A stretch of 64,000 nucleotides of DNA from Actinomycetota bacterium. Its GTDB lineage: Bacteria > Actinomycetota > Nitriliruptoria > Nitriliruptorales > JAHWKO01. Of the stretch, positions 21,478 through 30,819 are shown one piece after another. The stretch lies in contig JAHWKW010000007.1 in NCBI GenBank assembly GCA_019347675.1, positions 1 to 64,000 of the forward strand, in the 5' to 3' direction. The notes under the pieces were generated by a model. It was given only the letters and a program-made list of their open reading frames with translations, was not told the DNA's origin and did no database searches. The stretch's first letter is position 1. Each line of letters opens with the position of its first letter. The position numbers and the translations under genes are program-made.

Positions 21478-22193
21478 GTAGACGTCTGAACGTGGAGGCC
21501 GCGTCGCTCGAACAGGCGGTACGCCGTTTGCTGTCCGAGGTCGCCGGCGTGGACGAGGACGAGGTCACCGTCGACCTCGGAGCGGCCGGCTTCGACCTCG
21601 ATGCGGTCGGCGGCGTCCGTCTGACGCTCGTGATCCCCGAGCCCGCGACGATCGAGGACGAGCAGGGCGAGGGCGGGGAGGACGAAGAAGACGAAGAAGA
21701 GGACGCAGAGGAGGAGGAGGCCGGGATCACCCTCGACGACCTCGACGAGGAGGCGGAAGCTGCCGCCGATTTCCTCGAGGGGGTCCTCGACGCCATGGAA
21801 CTTCCCGGCGACATCCAGATCCGGGTCCACGAGGACCGTGCTGAGGTCGAGGTGATCAACGTCGGTAGCGGCCGACTGATCGGGCGGCGAGGCCAGACGC
21901 TCGACGCCATCCAGGAACTGGCGCGTTCGGCCCTCCAACGCCGTTTCGAGCGGCGGTCGCGGGTCATGATCGACGTCGAGGGCTACCGCGCACGCCGGCT
22001 GGAACGCCTCCTCGACAAGGCGCAGGAGGCGATCGACGAAGCGTTGGACAGCGGCGAGCCCCAGCGCCTCGAGCCGATGGACGTCTACGAGCGGAAGGTG
22101 GTCCACGGGGTGGTCGCCGAGCGCGACGGCGTCAGCAGCAGCAGCCGCGGCAGGGAGCCAACGCGCCGCGTGATCATCGAGCCCGATCGCTAG
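21474..22193 (+). CDS. jag: Jag/KhpB RNA-binding protein
   Basis: A 239-residue cytoplasmic RNA-binding protein. A Jag_N domain (residues 1-45) is followed by a very acidic linker (about 60-85), a KH domain with the GRLIGRRGQTLDAIQEL loop (about 135-155), and an R3H domain ending PTRRVIIEP. Jag/KhpB is normally encoded directly after yidC and is linked to cell-wall and cell-division control. Start overlaps the yidC stop by four bases. Confidence 0.9.
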   Translation: MSRRLNVEAASLEQAVRRLLSEVAGVDEDEVTVDLGAAGFDLDAVGGVRLTLVIPEPATIEDEQGEGGEDEEDEEEDAEEEEAGITLDDLDEEAEAAADFLEGVLDAMELPGDIQIRVHEDRAEVEVINVGSGRLIGRRGQTLDAIQELARSALQRRFERRSRVMIDVEGYRARRLERLLDKAQEAIDEALDSGEPQRLEPMDVYERKVVHGVVAERDGVSSSSRGREPTRRVIIEPDR

Positions 22194-22236
22194 CGCGGCG
22201 GCCAGCGAGCTGCTGCGGGAAGGATGGCGGCCGGGG

Positions 22237-22252
22237 CGTTCCACGTGGAACG
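22237..22252. promoter_or_regulatory. parS: parS site 1
   Basis: CGTTCCACGTGGAACG is a perfect palindrome built on the parS core TTCCACGTGGAA (canonical TGTTTCACGTGAAACA). It lies between jag and rsmG, just upstream of parA and parB. Confidence 0.75.
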
Positions 22253-22319
22253 TGCCGGACCGCGACGGGCGCCGTGGCACGCCGCGGACGTCGGTCAACC
22301 GCTCGCAGCCGGCATCCGG

Positions 22320-22335
22320 GGTTCCACGTGGAACG
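22320..22335. promoter_or_regulatory. parS: parS site 2
   Basis: GGTTCCACGTGGAACG carries the same symmetric core as site 1, 83 bp further on. Confidence 0.75.
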
Positions 22336-22364
22336 GCGTTGAACCGCGCCCCGGTCACGTTGCA

Positions 22365-22380
22365 TGTTCCACGTGAAACA
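22365..22380. promoter_or_regulatory. parS: parS site 3
   Basis: TGTTCCACGTGAAACA matches the canonical 16-bp parS TGTTTCACGTGAAACA at 15 positions, the best of the three sites. Confidence 0.9.
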
Positions 22381-22433
22381 GCATCCAGCGGGGTAGCCCC
22401 GCTCCGAGCCGCCCATCAGAGAACTGGGGGCAA

Positions 22434-23051
22434 GTGTCCGCGCGATCCGCCGGCCCTCCACCGGGTCTTGAGGCTCTCCTCGGGCGCTACGCGGACGCCG
22501 TCCGCGCCAGCCCCCACAACCTGCTGTCCCCCCGAGGGCTCGCGGAGCTGGAGACGCGCCACATCCCCGAGGCGCTCGCGCTGGCGGAGCTCCTCCCGGG
22601 GGGGCCGGCGTTGGTCGACGTCGGCTCCGGTGCGGGGTTGCCTGGCATGGTTATCGCCTTGGCCCGCCCTGACCTCGAGGTGACCTTGGTCGAGGCCACC
22701 GCGAAGAAGGCCCGGTTCCTGGAGCGGGCCGTGGAGGACCTCGACGTGGGCGTGGTGGTCGTGAACGCTCGCATCGAAGCGGACCGTTGCCTGGCGGGGC
22801 GCTTCGATCTCGCCACGGCCCGTGCGGTGGCGCCCCTCGATCGACTGGTGGAGTGGGTCATTCCCATCCTGCGCCCCGGCGGACGGCTGTACGCGGTCAA
22901 GGGAGAACGGTGGCGATCCGAGCTGGATGCCGCCGGGGCGGCCCTGCGTCACGTCGGCGCCGAGGTCGTGGCAACGCCCCCGGACCCCCGCACGTTCACC
23001 GCTTCCGTCGACCCCCCGCTGCGGACTGTTATCATCGCGCGGTCCGCGTGA
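22434..23051 (+). CDS. rsmG: 16S rRNA (guanine-N7) methyltransferase RsmG
   Basis: AdoMet-dependent methylation of G527 in 16S rRNA (E. coli numbering). It has 205 residues; the AdoMet site is LVDVGSGAGLPGMVIALARP near residue 61, and ATARAVAPLDRLVEW follows as a family motif. Loss of this gene (gidB) is known to give low-level streptomycin resistance in relatives. GTG start at 22434, right after the parS cluster, 13 bp before parA. Confidence 0.92.
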   Translation: MSARSAGPPPGLEALLGRYADAVRASPHNLLSPRGLAELETRHIPEALALAELLPGGPALVDVGSGAGLPGMVIALARPDLEVTLVEATAKKARFLERAVEDLDVGVVVVNARIEADRCLAGRFDLATARAVAPLDRLVEWVIPILRPGGRLYAVKGERWRSELDAAGAALRHVGAEVVATPPDPRTFTASVDPPLRTVIIARSA

Positions 23052-23064
23052 ACGAAGGGTCGCC

Positions 23065-24243
23065 GTGCTCGACTGGTTCCGTCGCGCTGACGGCCGCGAC
23101 GGCGCCGGTCGCCCGGACCCTCCTGATGCTGCCGACGCGGCGGACGCGGCCGACGCCCCGGTTCCCACGGATGCCCCGGACGCTCCCGAGGCCGCGGACG
23201 CGGCCGACGCCCCGGTTCCCACGGATGCCCCGGACGCTCCCGAGGCAGCCGACGCGGCGCCGATCGAAGACGTGGCCGCGGTCCCCGTGCCCCTGCCCCC
23301 GGATGCTCCGGGGTCCGAGCCGACCGACGCCCCGGCAGGGGGGCAGTCGTCACACGCCGAGTCGTTCGCGCCGGATGTGACCGCGATGGCGGGGCGCCAA
23401 GCGCACATCGTCTGCATCGCCAACCAGAAGGGCGGCGTCGGCAAGACCACCACGGCGGTGTCGGTCGCCGCAGCGTTGGCCGACGGTGGTGCCCAGGTCC
23501 TGCTCGTGGACGTCGACCCGCAGGGCAACGCCACGACCGGCCTGGGCCTGCGAGTGGGGGAGGGCGCGCCGTCGACCTACCGCGTCCTGGTGGATGGCCT
23601 CGCCGTCGAGGACGCGACCGAGCCGACCGCGGTCCGCGGGCTGCACTGCCTGCCGTCAACGCTCGACCTGGCCGGCGCCGAGATCGAACTGGTCCCCGCC
23701 TTCTCCCGCGAGTTGCGCCTGTCGCGCGCGCTCGATGAGGTCCGCGACCTGTACGACCTGATCATCGTCGACTGCCCACCGACGCTCGGGCTGCTGACGG
23801 TCAACGCGCTGGTGGCCGCCGATCTGGTGATCCTGCCGATCCAGTGCGAGTACTACGCCCTCGAGGGCGTGGGCCAGCTCACCCGGACGATCGACATGGT
23901 CCAGCGCAACCTTAACCCTCGACTAGAGATCGGCGGTGTCGTCCTGACGATGTTCGACGCGCGGACCCGTCTCGCCCAGCAGGTCGTCGATGAGGTGCGG
24001 AGCCACTTCGGCGATCATGCGTTCCGAACCGTCATCCCCCGAAGCGTTCGCCTGTCCGAGGCGCCTGGCTACGGCCAGCCGATCACCGTCTACGCGACCG
24101 CGAGCCGCGCTGCTCGGGCGTACCGGCGGCTCGCCGATGAGATCGCCGAGAGGCTCGCACTCCCCGTCCGCGCCTTGTCCCCGATCGACCAGCTCATCGG
24201 CGCGGCCAACGTGTCCGGCCACAACCCACCCGGAGGACGGTAG
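23065..24243 (+). CDS. parA: Chromosome partitioning ATPase ParA
   Basis: Walker-type ATPase that works with ParB and parS to move origins apart. The ATPase domain begins about residue 112 with [20 protein letters not shown] (deviant Walker A), then [13 protein letters not shown] and [17 protein letters not shown]. The N-terminal 110 residues are Asp/Ala/Pro-rich and probably disordered, containing a tandem duplication of an 18-residue unit. I chose the GTG at 23065 at the start of LDWFRRADG; a start nearer the ATPase domain cannot be excluded. It is followed by parB after two bases. Confidence 0.92.
   Translation: MLDWFRRADGRDGAGRPDPPDAADAADAADAPVPTDAPDAPEAADAADAPVPTDAPDAPEAADAAPIEDVAAVPVPLPPDAPGSEPTDAPAGGQSSHAESFAPDVTAMAGRQAHIVCIANQKGGVGKTTTAVSVAAALADGGAQVLLVDVDPQGNATTGLGLRVGEGAPSTYRVLVDGLAVEDATEPTAVRGLHCLPSTLDLAGAEIELVPAFSRELRLSRALDEVRDLYDLIIVDCPPTLGLLTVNALVAADLVILPIQCEYYALEGVGQLTRTIDMVQRNLNPRLEIGGVVLTMFDARTRLAQQVVDEVRSHFGDHAFRTVIPRSVRLSEAPGYGQPITVYATASRAARAYRRLADEIAERLALPVRALSPIDQLIGAANVSGHNPPGGR
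23140..23247 (+). repeat. 54-bp tandem duplication inside parA
   Basis: Two direct copies, 23140-23193 and 23194-23247, are identical except at the last base. They are in frame and each encodes an 18-residue Ala/Asp/Pro-rich unit containing [14 protein letters not shown]. The near-identity points to a recent duplication. Confidence 0.9.
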
Positions 24244-24245
24244 TC

Positions 24246-25166
24246 ATGACCGAACGACGCGGACTCGGACGGGGCCTGTCAGCTCTCATCCCCAACGAGC
24301 AGGCAACCGACGGACTCCGTGAGCTGCCGGTGAGCGCCATCGCGCCCAACCGGCGCCAGCCCCGCGGCGTCTTCGACGACGACGAGCTGGCCGAGTTGGC
24401 GGCATCGATCCGCGAGGTCGGGCTGCTCCAGCCGATCCTGGTCCGCGAGGTCGGGATCGACCGCTACGAGGTGGTCGCAGGCGAGCGGCGGCTGCGGGCA
24501 GCCAAGCTGGCCGGGCTGACCCGGATCCCGGCGCTCGTGCGCCCCACCTCCGACGCGGATCTGCTCAAAGAGGCCCTGATCGAGAACATCCACCGGGTGC
24601 AGCTGAATCCGTTGGAGGAGGCCGCGGCCTACCAGCAGCTGCTGGAGGACTTCGCCGTCACCCAGGAGCAACTCGCGGCCCGCCTCGGGAAGAGCCGCCC
24701 GACGATCAGCAACGCGCTCCGGCTGCTGTCGCTGCCGCCCGCGGTCCAGCGCAAGGTCGCGGCCGGGGTCCTGACCGCGGGGCACGCCAAGGCGCTGCTC
24801 GCACTGGAGCGGCGCGAGGACCGCGAGCGCCTCGCCGAGCGCATCGTCGCCGAGGGCCTGTCGGTGCGCGACACCGAGGAGGTGGTGCGGCTGCGCTACC
24901 TCGGCGCTGCGCCGGCCCCGTCCCTGCAGCCATCCGCCGACGTGGCCCCGCGGCCGCCCCGCCGGCGCGTCACCGCACCCGGCCTGCGCGAGCTCGAGGA
25001 GCGTCTGTCCGACGCGTTGGCTGCCCGGGTGAAGGTGACGGTGGGTGCACGCAAGGGCCGCATCACCGTGGACTTCGCGTCGGTCGACGATCTGGAGCGG
25101 ATCGTGGGGATCGTCGCCCAGGGGCTGCAGACGACCATCCCAGTGCAGGAGACATCACTCCGGTAG
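24246..25166 (+). CDS. parB: Chromosome partitioning protein ParB
   Basis: CTP-dependent clamp that loads at parS. Seen: N-terminal [13 protein letters not shown] (ParA contact), the ParB/Srx CTPase domain with [15 protein letters not shown] and [16 protein letters not shown], a helix-turn-helix with [20 protein letters not shown], and a C-terminal dimerisation domain. It has 306 residues. The last 12 bases overlap rpiA, which converges on it. Confidence 0.95.
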   Translation: MTERRGLGRGLSALIPNEQATDGLRELPVSAIAPNRRQPRGVFDDDELAELAASIREVGLLQPILVREVGIDRYEVVAGERRLRAAKLAGLTRIPALVRPTSDADLLKEALIENIHRVQLNPLEEAAAYQQLLEDFAVTQEQLAARLGKSRPTISNALRLLSLPPAVQRKVAAGVLTAGHAKALLALERREDRERLAERIVAEGLSVRDTEEVVRLRYLGAAPAPSLQPSADVAPRPPRRRVTAPGLRELEERLSDALAARVKVTVGARKGRITVDFASVDDLERIVGIVAQGLQTTIPVQETSLR

Positions 25167-25859
25167 GACGACGACCTCCTCGTCGTCCTCCTGCGGGGCG
25201 TGGAGGACCTCGATCTCGCCGTCGTCACGACCGAGGATGGCTGCGTCGGCCAGCCCGACGAACAGGCCGTTCTCCGCGATGCCTGGCACCAGCGCCAACA
25301 GCGACTCCATCACCTCGGGGTCCTTGATCCCACCAGGCATGCGGGCGTCGAGGATGAGGTTGCCGTTGTCGGTGCGGTACTCACCGCCGTCGCGGGCGGT
25401 GACCTCGAAACCCAAGCCCTCGACCACGTGGGCGACCGAACGACGGGCGAACGGGATCACCTCGAGCGGGAGGGGGAAGCTGTCGCCGAGCCGCTCGACG
25501 ACCTTGTCGGGGGTTGCGATGACGATCATCCGGGCGCAGTTCCATGCGACGACCTTCTCGCGCAGCAGCGCCCCGCCGCCGCCCTTGGTGAGGCTCAGGT
25601 CGTGGTCCAGCTCGTCGGCGCCGTCGACGACCATGTCCAGGTCGAGGAGCTGGTCGGGGTCCAGGAGCGCCAGCCCCAGCTCCCGGCAGCGCTGAGCCGT
25701 CTCCTCCGAGGTGGGCACCCCAGCGACGTCCAGCTCACGTTCCGCGAGCGCCTCCAGGAAGCGCGCAACGGTGCTCCCGCTGCCGAACCCCATGCGCATG
25801 CCGTCTTCCACCAGCTCCGCCGCAGCGCGACCAGCGGCACGCTTCCCGGTCTCGTTCAC
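25155..25859 (-). CDS. rpiA: Ribose-5-phosphate isomerase A
   Basis: Interconverts ribose 5-phosphate and ribulose 5-phosphate in the pentose phosphate pathway. The 234-residue protein shows [15 protein letters not shown] (phosphate loop), the catalytic stretch [20 protein letters not shown] and [11 protein letters not shown]. The last dozen residues are Glu/Asp/Val-rich and overlap the end of parB. It is a single minus-strand gene. Confidence 0.93.
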   Translation of the reverse strand: MNETGKRAAGRAAAELVEDGMRMGFGSGSTVARFLEALAERELDVAGVPTSEETAQRCRELGLALLDPDQLLDLDMVVDGADELDHDLSLTKGGGGALLREKVVAWNCARMIVIATPDKVVERLGDSFPLPLEVIPFARRSVAHVVEGLGFEVTARDGGEYRTDNGNLILDARMPGGIKDPEVMESLLALVPGIAENGLFVGLADAAILGRDDGEIEVLHAPQEDDEEVVVLPE

Positions 25860-25994
25860 GACTGCCCTCCCGGCCCGGTGACCCCGTGTGACCCTACGCG
25901 ACCAGCGCCCCGGCAGCGAGACCCGCGGCCGAGCGGCGATGACGGGCGGGAGTGAGATGGCTACTTAGAGATAGTTCGGCGTGGGGTGCGTTGA

Positions 25995-26957
25995 TCATCC
26001 ACCATCGCTGGTCCCCAACGCGAGCTGAAGCAAGCGCTCGGCGAGGTCCGCGAACGACATCCCCGCGGCCAGCGCGGCCAGGGGCAGCAGCGACGTCTCC
26101 GTCATACCGGGACAGGTGTCGAGCTCCAGCAGCCACGGTGTCCCGTCGGCGTCGACGATCAGGTCGGCCCGGGACACGTGGCGTGCCCCGACCGCGTCGT
26201 AGGCGGCGACGGCGGCCTCGGCGCACCGGTCCAGCACGTCCTGTGCCAAGCGCGCCGGGACGTGGAACTCGGTCGCTCCCGCCGTGTACCGCGCGGCGAA
26301 GTCGTACACCCCGTCACGGGGGTCGATCTCGACCGGCGGGAGCGGTTCGCCGTCGACCACCGACACGGCGACCTCGGTTCCGGTGACGCGCCGCTCGATC
26401 AGGACGGCGTCGGCGTAGGACAGCGCCCCCACCACCGCCCCGGGCAGCTGCTCGGCTTCCTCGGCGTAGCCCACACCCAGAGCCGACCCGCCGGTGGCCG
26501 GCTTGACCACCAGGGGGACGCCCAGCTCATCGGCGATGCGGTCCATGGCGGCCGACACGCCGGCGTCGCGGAACGCCTGCGCGCTCAAGCTGACGTGGTC
26601 GGGCGTGGGGATCCCCGCCCGCCGGTACAGCCCCTTGCTGATCGGCTTGTCCCAGGCCAGCGCTGACGCGAGGTGGTCGGGGCCTGTGTAGGGGATCTCG
26701 AGGAGCTCCAGGATCGACTGGATCGTGCCGTCCTCGCCCATCGCGCCGTGCAGCGCGATGAACGCCGCATCGAACCCGCCACTGGTGAGGTGGCGGACGA
26801 GGTCGCTGTCGACGTCGAGGCGTGTCACGGGGTAGCCGCGGTCACCGAGGGCGTCGGCGACACGCCCTCCGGACCTCAGGCTGACCTCACGTTCCAGTGA
26901 GAGCCCGCCCGAGATCACCGCCACGTGTGGCAGGTGGGTGTCCTGGCCGTGTGCCAC
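25995..26957 (-). CDS. ddl: D-alanine--D-alanine ligase
   Basis: ATP-grasp enzyme making the D-Ala-D-Ala dipeptide for peptidoglycan. The 320-residue protein has the substrate loop GGLSLEREVSLRSG, LHGAMGEDGTIQ, LVVKPATGGSALGVG and the metal end motif LDTCPGMTETSLLPLAA. In most Ddl enzymes the last motif is NTxPGMT; the first metal-ligand asparagine is Asp here. GTG start at 26957 with AGGAG upstream. The aminotransferase gene lies 23 bp upstream in the same direction. Confidence 0.9.
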   Translation of the reverse strand: MAHGQDTHLPHVAVISGGLSLEREVSLRSGGRVADALGDRGYPVTRLDVDSDLVRHLTSGGFDAAFIALHGAMGEDGTIQSILELLEIPYTGPDHLASALAWDKPISKGLYRRAGIPTPDHVSLSAQAFRDAGVSAAMDRIADELGVPLVVKPATGGSALGVGYAEEAEQLPGAVVGALSYADAVLIERRVTGTEVAVSVVDGEPLPPVEIDPRDGVYDFAARYTAGATEFHVPARLAQDVLDRCAEAAVAAYDAVGARHVSRADLIVDADGTPWLLELDTCPGMTETSLLPLAALAAGMSFADLAERLLQLALGTSDGG

Positions 26958-26980
26958 GGTCGCTCCTGCCTGGGCGTCGG

Positions 26981-28249
26981 TCAGCCCCGGGTGCCGTAGA
27001 CGGCACGGACCAGCTCCACCTCGTCGTGGAGCAGCTCACCCAGCCGGGCAACGCCCTCCCGGATCCGGTCCGGCGTCGGGTACGAGAACGACAGCCTCAG
27101 CTGGTGGCTGCCCTGGCCGTCGGCGTAGAAGCCGCGCCCGGGAACGTACGCAACGCGGTGGTTGATCGCCTTGGCGAGCAGGTCGGAGGTGTCCACGCCG
27201 TCGGGGACGGTCACCCACACGTAGAACCCCCCGGTCGGCCGCGTCCAGCGGGAATCTGGCGGGAAGTGCTCGTCGAGCGCGGCGAGCATCGCCTCGGCCC
27301 GTTCGCGGTACACCTCCCGGAAGCGCTTGACCTGTTCGCGCCACGCCTGTCGCGACAACCAGTTCTCCACCACCATCTGGGTCAGGTTCGACTGGCACAG
27401 GTCCGCTGCTTCGCGCAGCAGGATGAACTTGTCGCGGACCGGGCCGGGCGCGGCGACCCAACCCACGCGAACGCCGGGAGCGAACGTCTTCGACACCGTC
27501 CCGACGTACACGACACGGTCTGGGATCAACGATCGGAGCGCCGGCCAGGTCTCCCCGGCGAAGTCCAGCAGCCCGTAGGGGTTGTCCTCCAACACGATCA
27601 GGTCGTGGCGCTGAGCGAGTTCGGCGATGCGCTCGCGGCGCGGCACCGACAGCGACACCCCGGCGGGGTTCTGGTGGTTGGGGATGGTGTACAGGAACGT
27701 GATGGTGCGTCCCGCCGCCCGCAGGCGCGAGATCGTCTCTTCCAACGCTTCGGGGATCAGCCCCTGGTCGTCCATCTCGACGTGGGCGACCTCCGCCTGA
27801 TGGGAGGACAGGGCGCCCAGCGCCCCGACGTAGGTGGGTCCCTCCGCCACGACCACGTCGCCGGGATCGACGAACAGCTTGGTGATCAGCTCCAGCGCCT
27901 GCTGGCCCCCCACCGTGACGACCAGGTCGTCGACGTGCGCGGGGACTCCCTCGGCAGCCATCACCTCGATCAGCTGTTCGCGCAGGTCAGCGCGACCTTC
28001 TCCTTCGCTGTACTGCAGCGCGGTCGCCCCGTGGTCGCGCAGGACCTGCAGCACCGCGTCCTCCACCGCGGCGAGATCCAACGCTGCCGTGTAGGGCATG
28101 CCCCCGGCCAGGCTCACGACCTCCGGCCGGGACGCGACCGCGAACAGCGCCCGGATCTCGGAGGCGGACAGTCCACGGGTGCGCTCCGCGTACCGCCGCA
28201 GGTACGGGTCGCTGTCGAGTCGCACGGACCTCCCGTCCACTCGTAGCAT
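26981..28249 (-). CDS. PLP-dependent aminotransferase, class I/II (2-aminoadipate type)
   Basis: A 422-residue fold-type I aminotransferase. GGQQALELITKLFVDPGD binds the cofactor phosphate, LEDNPYGLLDF holds the pyridine-nitrogen Asp, and the Schiff-base lysine is in VSKTFAPGVRVGWV; the arginine of LRLSFSY binds the substrate carboxylate. It resembles LysN/2-aminoadipate and branched-chain aminotransferases; the true substrate is open. It is probably cotranscribed with ddl. Confidence 0.88.
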   Translation of the reverse strand: MLRVDGRSVRLDSDPYLRRYAERTRGLSASEIRALFAVASRPEVVSLAGGMPYTAALDLAAVEDAVLQVLRDHGATALQYSEGEGRADLREQLIEVMAAEGVPAHVDDLVVTVGGQQALELITKLFVDPGDVVVAEGPTYVGALGALSSHQAEVAHVEMDDQGLIPEALEETISRLRAAGRTITFLYTIPNHQNPAGVSLSVPRRERIAELAQRHDLIVLEDNPYGLLDFAGETWPALRSLIPDRVVYVGTVSKTFAPGVRVGWVAAPGPVRDKFILLREAADLCQSNLTQMVVENWLSRQAWREQVKRFREVYRERAEAMLAALDEHFPPDSRWTRPTGGFYVWVTVPDGVDTSDLLAKAINHRVAYVPGRGFYADGQGSHQLRLSFSYPTPDRIREGVARLGELLHDEVELVRAVYGTRG

Positions 28250-28297
28250 CGAGGAGCCTACAGCTAGCCTCTGTTGCCCCGTTGCCGGGAGGTCCAG

Positions 28298-28528
28298 GTG
28301 CCCGTCGAGCCGCGCAGCGAGATGCTCAGCACCGGACCTCCGGCGGTCGAGACCGGTGACGAACCGCCGCTGCGCCGCTACGTCGCTCCAGGCGGCTGGC
28401 GTCGGGCCATCACGGGGTTCGTTCTCGGCGCGGCGGTCGGGGCGCTGATCGGCCTGGTGTTGCCCCGCGACGAAGGCCCCCGCCGCACGGTCGAGCCCGA
28501 CGAGTGGCCGACTCCCGTCGAGATCTGA
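28298..28528 (+). CDS. Small membrane protein of unknown function
   Basis: A 76-residue protein with one hydrophobic stretch (ITGFVLGAAVGALIGLVLP, about residues 38-56) between charged tails. The GTG at 28298 has GGGAGG five bases upstream. Its stop overlaps the GNAT start (TGATG). I do not recognise the family. Confidence 0.65.
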   Translation: MPVEPRSEMLSTGPPAVETGDEPPLRRYVAPGGWRRAITGFVLGAAVGALIGLVLPRDEGPRRTVEPDEWPTPVEI

Positions 28529-29193
28529 TGGGCCGTCGGGTCGTTGAGCTCACCGCCGAGGAGCTGGACCTGCTCCCCGAGCGCTGCCAGCACTGCCTGT
28601 TCTGGGAGCTCGGCACCGCCCGGCCGATCGAACGGCTGGGTTCGACCCACGATCACCACGACGAGCTGGCCGCCGATCCGCTGACCCAGAAGTGCGCGTG
28701 GTGGCGGGGGATGGAGTTGGAATGGGGATCTCCGGGCCGGTTCGTCCGCGTCGACGGGGAGGGTGTCGGGTGGTGCCTGCTCGGCGATCCCGGGGCGTTC
28801 GCCTCACGCCGCCGCCCCGTCCCGCCGCCCTCGTCCGACGCCCTGTTGCTGGCGACGATCTGGGTCGAGCCGCCGTTCCGTGGTGCCGGCGTGGGACGCT
28901 TGCTGCTGCATGCGGCAGTGAAGGAGGCGATCCGGCGCGAGCGCCGGGGCGTCGAGGCGTACGGTGACCGCAAACACCGCGACGCCGCCTGCGTGGCGCC
29001 GTGCACATGGTTGCTGCACGAGGGCTTCGTGGTGCATCGCGAGCATCCTCGTTACCCGCTGCTCCGCCTCGATGTCCGGTCGGTGGCGCGCTGGACCGAG
29101 ACGTTCGAGCACGCGGTGGAACAGGCCCGGTCCCGGCTGGCCCGCCGCGAGCTGGCCCCGGCGCCGCACCGCCCGTCGGTCGGTCGCGGGTAG
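28528..29193 (+). CDS. GNAT-family N-acetyltransferase
   Basis: A 221-residue protein. The first 60 residues have two cysteines in CQHCLFWE and a further KCAWW, then an acetyl-CoA fold with the pyrophosphate loop RGAGVGRLLLHAAVKEA near residue 130. The acceptor is unknown. A comparable gene (Rv3916c) lies between cwlM and parB in Mycobacterium. It converges on the amidase gene. Confidence 0.82.
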   Translation: MGRRVVELTAEELDLLPERCQHCLFWELGTARPIERLGSTHDHHDELAADPLTQKCAWWRGMELEWGSPGRFVRVDGEGVGWCLLGDPGAFASRRRPVPPPSSDALLLATIWVEPPFRGAGVGRLLLHAAVKEAIRRERRGVEAYGDRKHRDAACVAPCTWLLHEGFVVHREHPRYPLLRLDVRSVARWTETFEHAVEQARSRLARRELAPAPHRPSVGRG

Positions 29194-29246
29194 GCGGGTC
29201 GCGGAGCGCTGGTCGGTCACGTGGCCGCGCCAACGCCGGGTCGCGG

Positions 29247-30338
29247 TCACCCCGCGGCGGCCAACGCCCGTTCGTCGGTCAGGAAGGTCGTGACCGCCTC
29301 GGTGAGCGCTTCGGCGATGCCGTCCTGGAAGCGCGATTGCTGCAGGCGCCGTCCTTCCTGCGGATGGGTGAGGAACCCCGGCTCGACGATCACGGCAGGA
29401 GCTCGCGACTCGCGCAGCAGCGCTGACGCCGACGGATGGCAGCGGCAGTGCAGGCTCCCGATCTGCTCGACGATCGCGCCGACCGCCAGCTCCGCCAGTT
29501 CCCGGCCGGCTTCCGACTCGAACTCGCCGTCGCCGAAGTAGTACGCGGCGGTGCCGTGAGCGGCGTGCGAGTCCGCGCCGTTGAGGTGGATCGACAGGAT
29601 CAGGTCGACCTGCTCGTCGTTGGCCAGGCGAGCACGCTCGGACTTCGACGGGGTCGTCTGCGGGCCCCGTGACAGGGTCACGTTCACCCCGCGGGCCAGC
29701 AGGCGCCCCGCGAGCCGGTTGGCGATCTGCCAGCTGATGTGGTGCTCACGGACCCCACCGGGCCCGTCGAATCCGGGCTCGTCGGGACCGTGCCCGGGGT
29801 CGACCAGGATCCGCGCCCCGGCCAGCGACGGGCGGCGGGGCGCCCGCCGCAGCGCCTCGCGCTCCCGGACGGTCGCTGCGGCAGCGGACTGGTGCTGGCG
29901 GTGGAGGCGTCGGACCGCTTCGATGACCTCGCGACCGGCGATGCCGTCGACGCGGAGTCCCGCGTTGAGCTCGAAGTCGCGGACCGCCTCGGCGGTCTGC
30001 GGACCGAACACCCCGTCCTCGTACCCGGCGTCGAAACCCAACCGGTTCAGCCGCCGCTGCAGCTCCTTGACGTCGTCCCCGCGCAGCATCGGGTCGGTCA
30101 GGTACAGACGGCGGTCGCCGAGGCTCCGTCCGGCCTCGACCAGCGCCCGCCAGGTGTCGGGACCAACCAGCCCGTCGGCGGTCAGGCCGCGCTGCTGCTG
30201 GAACGCGCGCACCGCCGCCTCGGTGACTGAGCCGAACTCGGCTGGTTCGTCGTCGCTGCACGAGTGGCCGAGGTCCGCCAGGCGCAGCTGGATGTCGCGC
30301 ACCGCCGGGCCGGCGGCGTGGCGTCCGATCGATTCCAT
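29247..30338 (-). CDS. cwlM: N-acetylmuramoyl-L-alanine amidase-like protein CwlM
   Basis: The 363-residue protein has two peptidoglycan-binding repeats (about 12-70 and 85-145) and an Amidase_3 domain (about 175-357). Expected zinc and catalytic residues are visible: His183 (DPGHG), Glu198 (VREHH), His251 (SIHLNG) and Glu319 (IVEPGF). There is no signal peptide, so it should be cytoplasmic. Position next to trxA/trxB and parB identifies it as the CwlM orthologue, which in mycobacteria regulates MurA rather than cutting wall. Confidence 0.88.
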   Translation of the reverse strand: MESIGRHAAGPAVRDIQLRLADLGHSCSDDEPAEFGSVTEAAVRAFQQQRGLTADGLVGPDTWRALVEAGRSLGDRRLYLTDPMLRGDDVKELQRRLNRLGFDAGYEDGVFGPQTAEAVRDFELNAGLRVDGIAGREVIEAVRRLHRQHQSAAAATVREREALRRAPRRPSLAGARILVDPGHGPDEPGFDGPGGVREHHISWQIANRLAGRLLARGVNVTLSRGPQTTPSKSERARLANDEQVDLILSIHLNGADSHAAHGTAAYYFGDGEFESEAGRELAELAVGAIVEQIGSLHCRCHPSASALLRESRAPAVIVEPGFLTHPQEGRRLQQSRFQDGIAEALTEAVTTFLTDERALAAAG

Positions 30339-30426
30339 CCTGCGCAGCCTACGGTCACTGCGATCGCGTCAGCGATGCCGACCGTCCAACGTGGCGACGA
30401 ACGGTGGGGGGCGGGCGCCGCCACGG

Positions 30427-30750
30427 TCAGGCGATGAACTCCTGCAGCTCTGCGAGGAGCGCCTGCTTGGACTTGGCTCCCACCAGGCGCTTGGCGATCT
30501 CGCCGTCCTGGAACACGATCAGCGTCGGGATCGACATCACGCCGTACTGACGGGCGACCTGTGGGTTTTCGTCGACATTGAGCTTGACCACCTTCAGGCT
30601 GCCGTTGTGCTCCGTGCCGATCTCGTCCACGATCGGTGCGATGATCCGGCAGGGGCCGCACCACTCGGCCCAGAAGTCGACCAGCACCGGCCGGTCGGCC
30701 TCGAGGACCTCCGCCGTCCACTCAGCGGTGGTCACCGCCGTCGTCGCCAT
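30427..30750 (-). CDS. trxA: Thioredoxin
   Basis: A 107-residue thioredoxin with the active-site WCGPC (Cys31, Cys34), the cis-proline motif SIPTLIVFQDGE, and the FWAEW strand. It reduces protein disulfides using electrons from the adjacent thioredoxin reductase, encoded 69 bp upstream. Confidence 0.96.
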   Translation of the reverse strand: MATTAVTTAEWTAEVLEADRPVLVDFWAEWCGPCRIIAPIVDEIGTEHNGSLKVVKLNVDENPQVARQYGVMSIPTLIVFQDGEIAKRLVGAKSKQALLAELQEFIA

Positions 30751-30819
30751 GCGTTCGCTCCTTGTCGTCTGCGCCAGTCAACACGACCGGCCACGGGGCC
30801 ATTCCGACCCCGACGCGGT

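Noticed and set aside
22237-22380. CACGTG palindromes as regulator operators or terminators
   Set aside because: Their 16-bp form and place beside parAB fit parS; there is no T-run or hairpin loop.
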